From NCBI RefSeq assembly GCF_003611465.1, contig NZ_RAXV01000005.1, forward strand, positions 1-64,000: 64,000 nucleotides of DNA. The letters run 5' to 3'. Numbering within the stretch: position 1 is the first letter of the stretch; the number at the start of each line of letters is the position of its first letter. The notes beneath the pieces were generated by a model. That model did not search any database and was not told the DNA's origin. It worked only from the letters and a program-made list of their open reading frames with translations. The position numbers and the translations under genes were made by a program. This document shows, piece after piece, positions 18,463 to 25,993 of this stretch. This DNA is from Acinetobacter tianfuensis. GTDB lineage: Bacteria > Pseudomonadota > Gammaproteobacteria > Pseudomonadales > Moraxellaceae.

Positions 18463-18585
18463 ATGCAGTGATCTTTAGAAATGATTTTGGCCATATTGCA
18501 CTTTATAAAAAAAGGCGCATTATGCAATTTCTTAAATGCCTGAGACTTGGCATTATGCAGTTAAATTTTTTTAAGTGAGAACCAC

Positions 18586-19392
18586 ATGGCACAAGGACTA
18601 TTGGCGGGTAAACGCTTTCTAATCGCGGGCATTGCCAGCAAACTGTCAATTGCATTCGGTATTGCTCAAGCGCTGCACCGTGAAGGTGCTGAACTGGCAT
18701 TTACCTACCCAAATGAAAAATTAAAAAAACGCGTTGATGATTTTGCAGAACAATTCGGTTCGACTTTAGTTTTTCCATGTGATGTTGCAGTTGATGCTGA
18801 AATTGACAATACGTTTGCAGAACTTGCAAAACATTGGGACGGTTTAGACGGTGTGGTGCATTCAATTGGTTTTGCGCCAGCGCACACGCTGGATGGCGAT
18901 TTTACTGATGTGACTGACCGTGAAGGCTTTAACATTGCGCATGACATCAGCGCGTACAGCTTTATTGCAATGGCGCGCGCAGCGAAGCCTTTGCTGCAAG
19001 TCCGTCAAGGCTGCTTGTTAACGCTGACGTACCAAGGTTCTGAACGTGTAATGCCAAACTACAACGTAATGGGTATGGCTAAAGCATCATTAGAAGCGGG
19101 CGTTCGTTATTTGGCATCTAGCTTGGGTGCTGAAGGCATCCGTGTAAATGCAATCTCAGCTGGCCCAATCCGTACCCTTGCAGCTTCAGGTATTAAATCG
19201 TTCCGTAAAATGCTCGACTTGAATGAAAAAGTTGCGCCGTTAAAACGCAACGTTACCATTGAAGAAGTTGGTAATGCAGCATTATTCCTATGCTCACCTT
19301 GGGCAAACGGCATTACAGGTGAAATCATGTATGTAGATGCCGGTTTCAATACTGTAGGTATGAGCGCTGATTTAATGCTGGATGCTGAGTAA
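18586..19392 (+). CDS. fabI: Enoyl-[acyl-carrier-protein] reductase (NADH) FabI
   Basis: Catalyses the last reductive step of each fatty-acid elongation cycle and is the target of triclosan and diazaborines. The 268-residue SDR-fold protein begins '[20 protein letters not shown]' with the FabI-type nucleotide-binding loop. The active-site pair is in 'YNVMGMAK' (Tyr-x6-Lys). '[13 protein letters not shown]' and '[15 protein letters not shown]' are typical. The TTAAGTGAGA sequence before the ATG gives a plausible ribosome-binding site. The gene is followed by a palindromic repeat and then a bidirectional terminator shared with secB. Confidence 0.96.
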   Translation: MAQGLLAGKRFLIAGIASKLSIAFGIAQALHREGAELAFTYPNEKLKKRVDDFAEQFGSTLVFPCDVAVDAEIDNTFAELAKHWDGLDGVVHSIGFAPAHTLDGDFTDVTDREGFNIAHDISAYSFIAMARAAKPLLQVRQGCLLTLTYQGSERVMPNYNVMGMAKASLEAGVRYLASSLGAEGIRVNAISAGPIRTLAASGIKSFRKMLDLNEKVAPLKRNVTIEEVGNAALFLCSPWANGITGEIMYVDAGFNTVGMSADLMLDAE

Positions 19393-19404
19393 TTCGCTTT
19401 CAGT

Positions 19405-19499
19405 TCTCTCTCCCTGTGGGAGAGGGCTAGGGTGAGGGGCTGTAAATATGGATTTGCAAAATCACCTCTCCCTGACCCTCTCCTGAGAGGAGAGGGAAG
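19405..19499. repeat. REP-like palindromic repeat between fabI and secB
   Basis: Two GA-rich/CT-rich arms face each other: GGGAGAGGGCTAGGGTGAGG on the left and, in reverse complement, AGGAGAGGGTCAGGGAGAGG on the right, separated by about 30 AT-rich bases. Each arm holds a smaller palindrome (CTCCC/GGGAG; CTCTCCT/AGGAGAG). It resembles short dispersed intergenic repeats of many proteobacteria. A related copy lies at 40131-40246. Confidence 0.75.
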
Positions 19500-19510
19500 A
19501 AGTAGCCAAT

Positions 19511-19539
19511 AAAAAAGACCGCAAATGCGGTCTTTTTTA
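19511..19539. terminator. Bidirectional terminator between fabI and secB
   Basis: AAAAAAGACCGC-aaat-GCGGTCTTTTTT is a perfect palindrome with T runs on both strands, located between convergent genes. Confidence 0.9.
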
Positions 19540-19556
19540 TATCTGAGGCTTTGCGA

Positions 19557-20015
19557 TTAAGCTTGGCCTTCAGCAGCAGCGGCTTGAGCACGCTGCATAT
19601 TTGCTTCGAATTCTGCATCGAAGTTGATTGGTGTCAGAAGAAGCTGCGGGAAGCTGCCTTTCGTAACCATATCATTCACAGCTTCACGCAGGAATGGGAA
19701 AAGAATGTTCGGGCAGTAAGCGCCAAGGATGTACGGAAGACGCTCTTCTTCAACAGCATCAATCAGGAAAATACCAGACTGAGTGACGTCAACGATAAAT
19801 GCTGTTTCGCCGCCGTTGTTTGCTTGAACGACAACTTTTAAAGAAACTTCAAAGTGTGTCGGATCAACTTTTTCTGCAGAAGAAGATAAGTTGATATTCA
19901 GTTCAGGCTGCCATTCTTTTGTGAAAACTTGTGCCCCAGGTACTTCAAAAGAAATATCTTTAGTATAAATACGCTCTAATGCTAATTGCGGTTGAGCTTG
20001 TTGTTCTTCACTCAT
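19557..20015 (-). CDS. secB: Protein-export chaperone SecB
   Basis: A tetrameric cytoplasmic chaperone that keeps preproteins unfolded and hands them to SecA. The 152-residue length and the sequence '[19 protein letters not shown]' near the N-terminus are diagnostic; '[29 protein letters not shown]' (partly quoted here by key words CPNILFPF and GSFPQL) is the conserved SecB C-terminal region. It is the last gene of an operon-like set with grxC and a rhodanese gene, the same order (yibN-grxC-secB) as in enterobacteria. Gap to grxC is 41 bp. Confidence 0.96.
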   Translation of the reverse strand: MSEEQQAQPQLALERIYTKDISFEVPGAQVFTKEWQPELNINLSSSAEKVDPTHFEVSLKVVVQANNGGETAFIVDVTQSGIFLIDAVEEERLPYILGAYCPNILFPFLREAVNDMVTKGSFPQLLLTPINFDAEFEANMQRAQAAAAEGQA

Positions 20016-20056
20016 TCTTTAATCCTTAATATGAAGATGTGATGTTATAGAGGCAA

Positions 20057-20311
20057 TTAAGCCAATAATTCGTCGAGCTTGCCATCGCGCTCTAAAGCAT
20101 ACAGCTGGTCAAAGCCGCCGATGAACTGATCGCCAATAAAAATTTGCGGCACAGTGCGGTGATTGGTGCGCTGCATCAATTCCACGCGTACTTCAGGCGC
20201 TTCATTTGATAAATTAATTTCTTTATAGTCAACACCTTTACGTTGAAGGAGTTGCTTTGCACGAGTGCAGTATGGGCAAACGGTCGTTGAGTAAATTGTT
20301 ACTTCAGCCAT
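20057..20311 (-). CDS. grxC: Glutaredoxin 3
   Basis: A small 84-residue dithiol glutaredoxin that reduces protein disulfides and mixed disulfides with glutathione. The active site 'CPYC' is at residues 12-15, 'TVPQIFIGD' is the cis-proline loop, and 'GGFDQLYAL' is the glutathione-binding region. It lies between the rhodanese gene (19 bp upstream) and secB, in a conserved three-gene order. Confidence 0.95.
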   Translation of the reverse strand: MAEVTIYSTTVCPYCTRAKQLLQRKGVDYKEINLSNEAPEVRVELMQRTNHRTVPQIFIGDQFIGGFDQLYALERDGKLDELLA

Positions 20312-20330
20312 TTGAAATCTCCTTAAGCTT

Positions 20331-20738
20331 TTATTTAGCTTTAACTAAAGGTAGGCCTTGTGCTTTCCAGTTGCTGATGCCGCCGTCTAAACGGTATGCA
20401 TCGGCATGGCCAACCTGCTGCAGCGCAGAGCCTGCAACTTGACCAAGATTGCATACAAAGACCAATGGACGGTCAGATGTTTTCAATTCTTCAAGATGTT
20501 TTGTAATTTGGCTGTACGGAATATTGCGGCTGCCGCTGATATGGCCTTCACGGAAGTCTTTGCTGTCACGCAAATCAATCAGCATGGCATTTTTAGCTTT
20601 TACTAAAATACCCAAAGACTGCGGCGAGATTTTGCGGCCATTACGTTGGCCTTCAAGAATAAAGAACAATACAACTAATACTGCAAGTGTTCCAAATAAG
20701 AAGGGGTGATTCCCCATAAACTCGAACCAGCGTTCCAC
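20331..20738 (-). CDS. Membrane-anchored rhodanese-like protein (YibN type)
   Basis: A 135-residue protein with one N-terminal transmembrane helix ('FLFGTLAVLVVLFFILEG', residues ~13-30) and a single rhodanese domain facing the cytoplasm by analogy with YibN. 'MLIDLRDSKDFREGHISGSRNIPYSQI' holds the CH2A-type region (key part 'HISGSRNIP'), and the active-site loop is 'CNLGQVAG' with the catalytic Cys retained. The last motif 'LDGGISNWKAQGLPLV' closes the domain. It is the first gene of the rhodanese-grxC-secB set. Sulfur donor and acceptor are unknown. Confidence 0.9.
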   Translation of the reverse strand: MERWFEFMGNHPFLFGTLAVLVVLFFILEGQRNGRKISPQSLGILVKAKNAMLIDLRDSKDFREGHISGSRNIPYSQITKHLEELKTSDRPLVFVCNLGQVAGSALQQVGHADAYRLDGGISNWKAQGLPLVKAK

Positions 20739-20833
20739 ACGTCACCTAAATTACAATTCAAAAATTGCCAAGAGTATAGCTCATAAATATGGTGATCAAA
20801 ATCACCGCTTCAAGGGCAGCAGCAGAATAAAAA

Positions 20834-21892
20834 CTAATTTTTTTGCTGTGCTTCCGTGATTTCATCAATTAAGCGTAAAAAGCTTTCTAAACGGCGCGGC
20901 AGAATATCGCCTGCCTCAGCCGCCAGCCGCAGTGCGCATTTTTTTTCGTGCTTATGCGTACAGTTGCGGAATTGGCAGTAGCCTAGGCGGTTTTCAATTT
21001 CTGGAAAACCGTGCTGCACTTTATCTAAATCCAAATGCCACAGGCCAAATTCACGAATCCCCGGTGAATCAATTAAGGCAGCGCCTTCACCAAAGGAAAT
21101 TAAGCGGGTGGATGTCGTGGTATGCTGACCGAGCGCTGAATTTTCTGAAATGACATTGGTCTTTTGCGCCGCGTCAGGAACAATCGTATTGATCAGTGAG
21201 CTTTTGCCCACGCCAGACTGGCCGACAAAAGCAACTGTTTCGCCTGAAAGGCGGGCAGCCAGCTCAGACACATCACCTGTGGATTGCGTCATCAGCACTT
21301 CATAGCCCAGATTTTTGTACTCTTGTACCAAATCTAAAATAGGATCGTTTTCTTTGACCAAATCCATTTTGTTGAGGACCAGCAGGGCAGGAATGCCTGC
21401 GTCTTCACAGGCCACCAAATAGCGGTCGATCAGGCTGGGCGCAACTTCAGGAAATGCGGAAAATACTACGACAATCAAGCTGACATTGGCTGCCACAGGT
21501 TTAACTTTGTGATAGCGGTCTGGGCGGGTCAATAACGATTGGCGCGGATGAATGGCAGTAATAATGCCAAGGCCTGTGTTTGGGTCAGCTTGCCATTTGA
21601 CACGGTCACCTGTTACCAGCGCTTCAAGGTTAGTGCGGGTATGGCAGCGCCAAACACTGCCCAGCTCAATCGGCTTCCAAAATGGCTCGGGCTCACCTTC
21701 TGCAACATCAGGTTTTTTCGGGTGTTCAGCAGGCTGATTCAGCGCCTGCACTTCCAGCTGGCGGCCATAATGCTGTACCACCAGTCCTTCAAGATCATTG
21801 GTGGTATCAACTTCTTCTTGACGGGATTGATGCTGTTTTTGAATGCGGCGCTGCTGCTGTTCGGTCAGGCGGCGCTTGCGGATTAGAGCCAT
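20834..21892 (-). CDS. rsgA: Small ribosomal subunit biogenesis GTPase RsgA
   Basis: A circularly permuted GTPase that assists late maturation of the 30S subunit. From the ATG at 21892 the protein is 352 residues; an upstream in-frame ATG would add 15 hydrophobic residues not expected in the family. The order of G motifs is permuted: 'LNKMDL' (G4) comes before 'GQSGVGKSSL' (G1) and 'DSPGIREFG' (G3). An OB fold precedes them. The C-terminal zinc site is seen as 'CQFRNCTHKHEKKC'. It is divergent from orn, a common arrangement in gammaproteobacteria. Confidence 0.95.
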   Translation of the reverse strand: MALIRKRRLTEQQQRRIQKQHQSRQEEVDTTNDLEGLVVQHYGRQLEVQALNQPAEHPKKPDVAEGEPEPFWKPIELGSVWRCHTRTNLEALVTGDRVKWQADPNTGLGIITAIHPRQSLLTRPDRYHKVKPVAANVSLIVVVFSAFPEVAPSLIDRYLVACEDAGIPALLVLNKMDLVKENDPILDLVQEYKNLGYEVLMTQSTGDVSELAARLSGETVAFVGQSGVGKSSLINTIVPDAAQKTNVISENSALGQHTTTSTRLISFGEGAALIDSPGIREFGLWHLDLDKVQHGFPEIENRLGYCQFRNCTHKHEKKCALRLAAEAGDILPRRLESFLRLIDEITEAQQKN

Positions 21893-21974
21893 TCGTATCC
21901 TAAAAAAACCATGGAAACTAGACCGCAAAAATAGCATGAAGCGGGGCCTAATTACAGCGCGGGGCCTATAAATT

Positions 21975-21983
21975 TGCTACTAT
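21975..21983 (+). promoter_or_regulatory. Probable extended -10 of orn
   Basis: TGCTACTAT, an extended -10 element, 34 bp upstream of the orn ATG in the rsgA-orn divergent region. Confidence 0.45.
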
Positions 21984-22016
21984 AGCCGTTTTTAAGCCTA
22001 ATAAGATTGCACATTT

Positions 22017-22574
22017 ATGAGCAGCACACCTGATACCCGCCTGATTTGGATTGATCTGGAAATGACAGGTCTAGATACAGATAATGACCAAATTATTGAA
22101 ATCGCGACAATTGTGACGGATGATAATTTAAATATTCTGGCAGAAGGCCCCGTACTTGCTGTGCACCAGTCTGCGCTGGTATTAAATGCGATGGATGAAT
22201 GGAATACGCGTCAGCATGGGCAGTCAGGTTTAATTGAACGTGTGCGCCGCAGCAAATTGACAGCTTTAGATGCTGAACAGCAGACGTTGGAGTTCCTGAA
22301 AAAATGGGTTAGCCCGAAATCATCGCCAATGTGCGGCAACTCAATCTGCCAAGACCGCCGTTTCTTGCACCGTTTAATGCCTGAGCTTGAACAGTTCTTC
22401 CATTACCGCAACTTGGATGTATCATCTGTGAAAGAACTGGCGAAACGCTGGCGTCCAGAGATTATGGGCGGCTTAAAGAAAAATGCTTCGCATTTGGCGA
22501 TGGACGACATCCGTGATTCTATCGCAGAGTTAAAATACTACCGTGAATATTTCTTTATTATGAATAAAGACTAA
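22017..22574 (+). CDS. orn: Oligoribonuclease
   Basis: A 3'-5' exoribonuclease that clears 2-nt RNAs, including pGpG from cyclic di-GMP breakdown. The 185-residue protein is a DEDDh exonuclease: '[10 protein letters not shown]' (first D and E), '[13 protein letters not shown]' (second D region), and '[19 protein letters not shown]' (H and last D). The length matches the family. It is relevant to the EAL-domain proteins in the window because it completes cyclic di-GMP degradation. Confidence 0.96.
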   Translation: MSSTPDTRLIWIDLEMTGLDTDNDQIIEIATIVTDDNLNILAEGPVLAVHQSALVLNAMDEWNTRQHGQSGLIERVRRSKLTALDAEQQTLEFLKKWVSPKSSPMCGNSICQDRRFLHRLMPELEQFFHYRNLDVSSVKELAKRWRPEIMGGLKKNASHLAMDDIRDSIAELKYYREYFFIMNKD

Positions 22575-22579
22575 AAATG

Positions 22580-22603
22580 AAAGAGGCTGCGGCCTCTTTT
22601 TTG
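22580..22603 (+). terminator. Terminator after orn
   Basis: AAAGAGGC-tgc-GCCTCTTTTTT directly follows the orn stop. Confidence 0.8.
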
Positions 22604-22643
22604 TGCTTAAACTAAAACGTTCTGCATGGTTGTGATTATGGCT

Positions 22644-22874
22644 TTAGACGCGATATTTCATATTGACAGCTTCGAACAGCACCCAAATGCAAAGCATCAG
22701 CAAAAACTCCCAATCTGTTTTATGCAGTCCCATGGCAGTCATGATGAAGAGGCTGATAAACAGAACACGGATGGCAATGCTTAAATACAGCCGTTTTGTT
22801 TTGCGTAAATATAAATAGGCAATATAGCCGGCAACACAGAGCATATTCAGCGCAAGCAGCAGCGTAAAAAGCAT
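22644..22874 (-). CDS. Small hypothetical membrane protein
   Basis: A 76-residue protein made almost wholly of three hydrophobic stretches: 'LFTLLLALNMLCVAGYIAYLYL', 'LYLSIAIRVLFISLFIMTAMG' and 'WEFLLMLCIWVLFEAVNM'. Basic residues between the first two (RKTKR) suggest a cytoplasmic loop. A plausible ribosome-binding site (AAGGAAA, read on the minus strand) precedes the ATG. No family was recognised. The arrangement, facing orn and divergent from tcdA, leaves it as a single-gene unit. Confidence 0.6.
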   Translation of the reverse strand: MLFTLLLALNMLCVAGYIAYLYLRKTKRLYLSIAIRVLFISLFIMTAMGLHKTDWEFLLMLCIWVLFEAVNMKYRV

Positions 22875-22960
22875 GATGTTTCCTTGAGGCGATATTCAAG
22901 CTTTTAGATTTTCGTTTATTTATTGCACAGTATTTTCCCGCAGTAAATACATGTTGAATT

Positions 22961-22969
22961 TGCTAAAAT
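22961..22969 (+). promoter_or_regulatory. Extended -10 promoter of tcdA
   Basis: TGCTAAAAT followed by GGCGCC; it lies about 32 bp upstream of the tcdA ATG. The -35 is weak, consistent with an extended -10 promoter. Confidence 0.5.
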
Positions 22970-23000
22970 GGCGCCAGATTTTTACAGCTTTTGAGACCAC

Positions 23001-23771
23001 ATGATTGACTTGCTTCAAGATGATGAATATGACCGCCGTTTTGCCGGTGTGGCTAAAATTTATGGTGATGACAGTTTTGCACACTATGAAAAAAGTCATG
23101 TCATGGTGATTGGTATTGGCGGTGTCGGTTCGTGGGCGGTTGAAGCTTTAGCGCGTACGGGTATCGGTGAGCTGACTTTGGTCGATATGGATGTGGTGGC
23201 GGCATCGAATATTAACCGTCAGCTGCCAGCCATGAGTTCAACCTTAGGCCATGAAAAAATTGAAGTCATGGCGGAACGCTGCCGTTTAATTAATCCAAGA
23301 ATCAAAGTTAATTTAATTGATGATTATCTGACGCCAGAAAATGTCAAAGAGGTTTTAGCGGGCAATCCAGATCTAATTTTAGATTGCATTGATGATGTCA
23401 AAGCGAAATTGGCGCTGATGCTGCATTGCCGTTTTAATAAAATTCCATTGATTGTCTCTGGCGGTGCTGGCGGGAAATTAGATCCGCTTAAAATTCGTGT
23501 GGCAGATTTGTCAAAGACAGAACAGGACCCGATGCTGGCAAAATTGCGTACTCAGCTGCGCAGCAAAGGAATTTGTAAAAAGCCGAAAGATAAATTTGGC
23601 ATTACTTGCGTGTATTCAATTGATAATCCATTTTCCAGCGCCGATGTCTGTCCGAGTGCAGGTTTACGCTGCGGGGGATATGGCTCAGCGGTTGTTGTGA
23701 CTTCCAGTTTTGCGATGGTTGCTGTAGCTGAAGTACTGAAAAAGTTGGATGCAAAACGTATTAAACTTTGA
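23001..23771 (+). CDS. tcdA: tRNA threonylcarbamoyladenosine dehydratase
   Basis: An E1-like ATP-dependent enzyme that converts t6A37 to cyclic t6A37 in ANN-decoding tRNAs. The 256-residue protein has the ThiF/MoeB Rossmann fold with 'VIGIGGVGSWAVEALARTG' (ATP-binding) and 'NINRQLPA' (conserved Arg in the adenylation site). The late 'GGYGSAVVVTSSFAMVA' segment is characteristic of TcdA/CsdL. No CsdA-CsdE sulfur-relay genes are adjacent. A terminator follows within about 30 bp. Confidence 0.93.
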   Translation: MIDLLQDDEYDRRFAGVAKIYGDDSFAHYEKSHVMVIGIGGVGSWAVEALARTGIGELTLVDMDVVAASNINRQLPAMSSTLGHEKIEVMAERCRLINPRIKVNLIDDYLTPENVKEVLAGNPDLILDCIDDVKAKLALMLHCRFNKIPLIVSGGAGGKLDPLKIRVADLSKTEQDPMLAKLRTQLRSKGICKKPKDKFGITCVYSIDNPFSSADVCPSAGLRCGGYGSAVVVTSSFAMVAVAEVLKKLDAKRIKL

Positions 23772-23796
23772 TGTATGAAGCATTTTTATAGAAAAC

Positions 23797-23824
23797 AAAG
23801 GCGCCGTTTACGGTGCTTTTTTTG
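23797..23824 (+). terminator. Terminator after tcdA
   Basis: AAGGCGCCG-ttta-CGGTGCTTTTTTT; the stem has one G-U type mismatch and a seven-T tail. Confidence 0.75.
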
Positions 23825-23936
23825 ATCGCTGGATTTAAAATCGTTATATTGGTAAAAGCGTTGATTGTGTTGGCAGCTGCGAATAATCAATAGGCTGCTG
23901 GCTGCAGATTATAAAAAATTTTCGTATGGGGGCGCT

Positions 23937-25721
23937 ATGTGGTTTTTACTGCTGATGATTGTTGGGGGGATGGGGCTGGCTTTTTGGATGTGGAAACGTC
24001 CTGATCCTGTCACGCGTGATCAAGCGAATATGGTTCAGCATGACTTGTGGCTGGATAATATTGATGCGCGTCTGAATTATGCTGCCCGCTTAGTCCGTGA
24101 AGCAGGTCAAGACAATTTTCAGCGCGCTTATCAAATTTATGAAGATCTGAATAAGCAGCATGAGCTGCCGCAGGCGCTGACGCAAATGGGGCTGATGCTG
24201 TGGCATGGTCAGGGGCGTGAAAAAAATCAGCAGCAGGCAATGGGGCTGCTGGAAAAAGCGTTCCGCTTAGGCGGCGACGAAGCTGCTTTTCAGCTGGGTG
24301 TTCTGCATCAGGATGAGCTGAACGATACTGAAAAAGCGCGTTATTGGCTAAGCCATGCGGCAGCGCTGGGACATGTTGATGCTCAGTATAGGCTGAATAC
24401 ATTGACATCTGATCAGACTGAACAGCAGCAGCTGAGCCTGTTGAAACGCAATGCAGAAAATGGCCATGCTGGTTCATTGTCTCAGCTGGCGCAGCATGCT
24501 TTATTTCAGGCAGACCCGCCGCAAATCAGTGAGGGTCTGGATGCCTTATTTCAGGCTGCTGAGCAGCGCAGCTTGCCGGCTAACCAGCAGCTGTATGAGT
24601 TCTATCAGTTCGGTACATTTGTGGCGCAAAACAGCCAGTTTGCACTGCAGTATTTGAAAACCAGCATCATGCTGGGCGCACAGCAGCTGATGCCGCTGTA
24701 TCAGCAAGCTGTACTGATGGGGCAATATGATACAGATCAGCGCCAGCGCGTACTGTCTGATTTGATGACAAAATCCAGAGAGCAGCAAGACCCGAAAGCG
24801 AAAGCGCTGCTGGGGCATGCATACTTTCATGGCTGGCATGCAGATCAAAATGAAACCATGGCTTACCGTTATTGGATGGAAGCTGGGCAGCTGGGCAGCT
24901 GCGATGCGCTTTGTGCTTTAGCTGGCCTGCACTTTGAGCAGTATTTGGTTGATGCACCGCAAGAAAAGGCGTTTGAATTATATAGCCAAGCGGAGCAGAA
25001 AGAATCCAGCTATGTCAGTCAAATGGGACTGGCTTTATGTCACCTTTATGGCGTTGGCACGGCGCAAGATACGAGTCAGGCGCAGAAGCTGATACAGGCT
25101 GCTGCACAGCAGGGCTGGAAATATAAGGTCAGCAGCAGCGCTGATTTATATTATGTAATCGGCTTGTTTTATCTTATGGATATTTATCCGCTGCCGAAAA
25201 AAGAAAAAGCGATCGCCTTTTTTAAGCAGGCGGCACAGCAGGGTTCAAACCAAGCGCTTTGGGCGCTGTATCGTTTATATGCGGGTGAAACAAGTCAAAC
25301 GGAGCTTGATCTTGAACAGGCATGGGAGTATTTGCAGCAGGCGGCTGATGCTGGACATGCAGAAGCGCAGCTGCAATTGGCCCAAGCTTTGCTGAAACAG
25401 CCTGAGCAACAGATACAAGCTTTGCAATATTTACAGCAAGCTGCCTTAAGCAATCCAGCTGCGCAGAATTTACTGGCTGAATGCTATGAACACGGCACGG
25501 CAGCGGAGGCCGATATGGTTTTAGCTTTAAGCTATTATCAGCAGGCAGCAGCTGGGGCAAATCCTGATGCTTATGCCAACTTGGGCCGTATGTATTTATA
25601 TGGTCAAGGTGTGGAACGCAATGTCAGCACAGCGAAAACATGGCTAGAAAAAGGCAGCCGCATGCAGCATGCCGAATCACGTCGTTTACTGAAAAATGTG
25701 GAAGATTATCTGCATGTTTAA
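23937..25721 (+). CDS. Membrane-anchored Sel1-like repeat protein
   Basis: A 594-residue protein with one N-terminal hydrophobic helix ('MWFLLLMIVGGMGLAFWMW') and then a long array of Sel1-like (TPR-related) repeats. Clear units include 'ALTQMGLMLWHGQG', 'AAFQLGVLHQDELND', 'VSQMGLALCHLYGVG' and 'AYANLGRMYLYGQGVERN'. Such solenoids bind proteins; no enzyme domain is seen. Glutamine is unusually common throughout (runs such as EQQQ). The start at 23937 is preferred because GGGGGCGCT precedes it and it puts the membrane helix at the very N-terminus; an upstream in-frame start exists at 23865. It lies just before the T6SS island, but nothing shows that they are linked. Confidence 0.8.
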   Translation: MWFLLLMIVGGMGLAFWMWKRPDPVTRDQANMVQHDLWLDNIDARLNYAARLVREAGQDNFQRAYQIYEDLNKQHELPQALTQMGLMLWHGQGREKNQQQAMGLLEKAFRLGGDEAAFQLGVLHQDELNDTEKARYWLSHAAALGHVDAQYRLNTLTSDQTEQQQLSLLKRNAENGHAGSLSQLAQHALFQADPPQISEGLDALFQAAEQRSLPANQQLYEFYQFGTFVAQNSQFALQYLKTSIMLGAQQLMPLYQQAVLMGQYDTDQRQRVLSDLMTKSREQQDPKAKALLGHAYFHGWHADQNETMAYRYWMEAGQLGSCDALCALAGLHFEQYLVDAPQEKAFELYSQAEQKESSYVSQMGLALCHLYGVGTAQDTSQAQKLIQAAAQQGWKYKVSSSADLYYVIGLFYLMDIYPLPKKEKAIAFFKQAAQQGSNQALWALYRLYAGETSQTELDLEQAWEYLQQAADAGHAEAQLQLAQALLKQPEQQIQALQYLQQAALSNPAAQNLLAECYEHGTAAEADMVLALSYYQQAAAGANPDAYANLGRMYLYGQGVERNVSTAKTWLEKGSRMQHAESRRLLKNVEDYLHV

Positions 25722-25782
25722 ATAGCTTGAACAGCGAGTTTTATCTGCTGTGCAGCATGAAATTTACGGAGCAGATCAATGC

Positions 25783-25811
25783 AGCGCGTCCAGTTTAAGG
25801 CGCGCTTTTTT
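25783..25811 (+). terminator. Terminator after the Sel1 gene
   Basis: AGCGCG and CGCGCT form a perfect six-base-pair stem around a 12-nt loop, followed by a T run. It separates the Sel1 gene from vgrG. Confidence 0.65.
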
Positions 25812-25993
25812 ATGGATAGATCCAATATATTGAGTTTTCTTTAAATACTCAATTGTTTCAATTTTGCGACTAAAACGTCAGTTTTTCACATTAAAGTCAT
25901 AAATAAAACAATTTAAAGCTTGGAAGTTTGTGGCGCTTTTGCTTAAATATCGCCCAATTAAAATAAAACTCAATTTAACAATAGACAATAATT

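Noticed and set aside
23937..25721. Sel1-repeat protein as part of the T6SS island
   Set aside because: It is separated from vgrG by a terminator and has core-like base composition. Nothing links it to T6SS except proximity.
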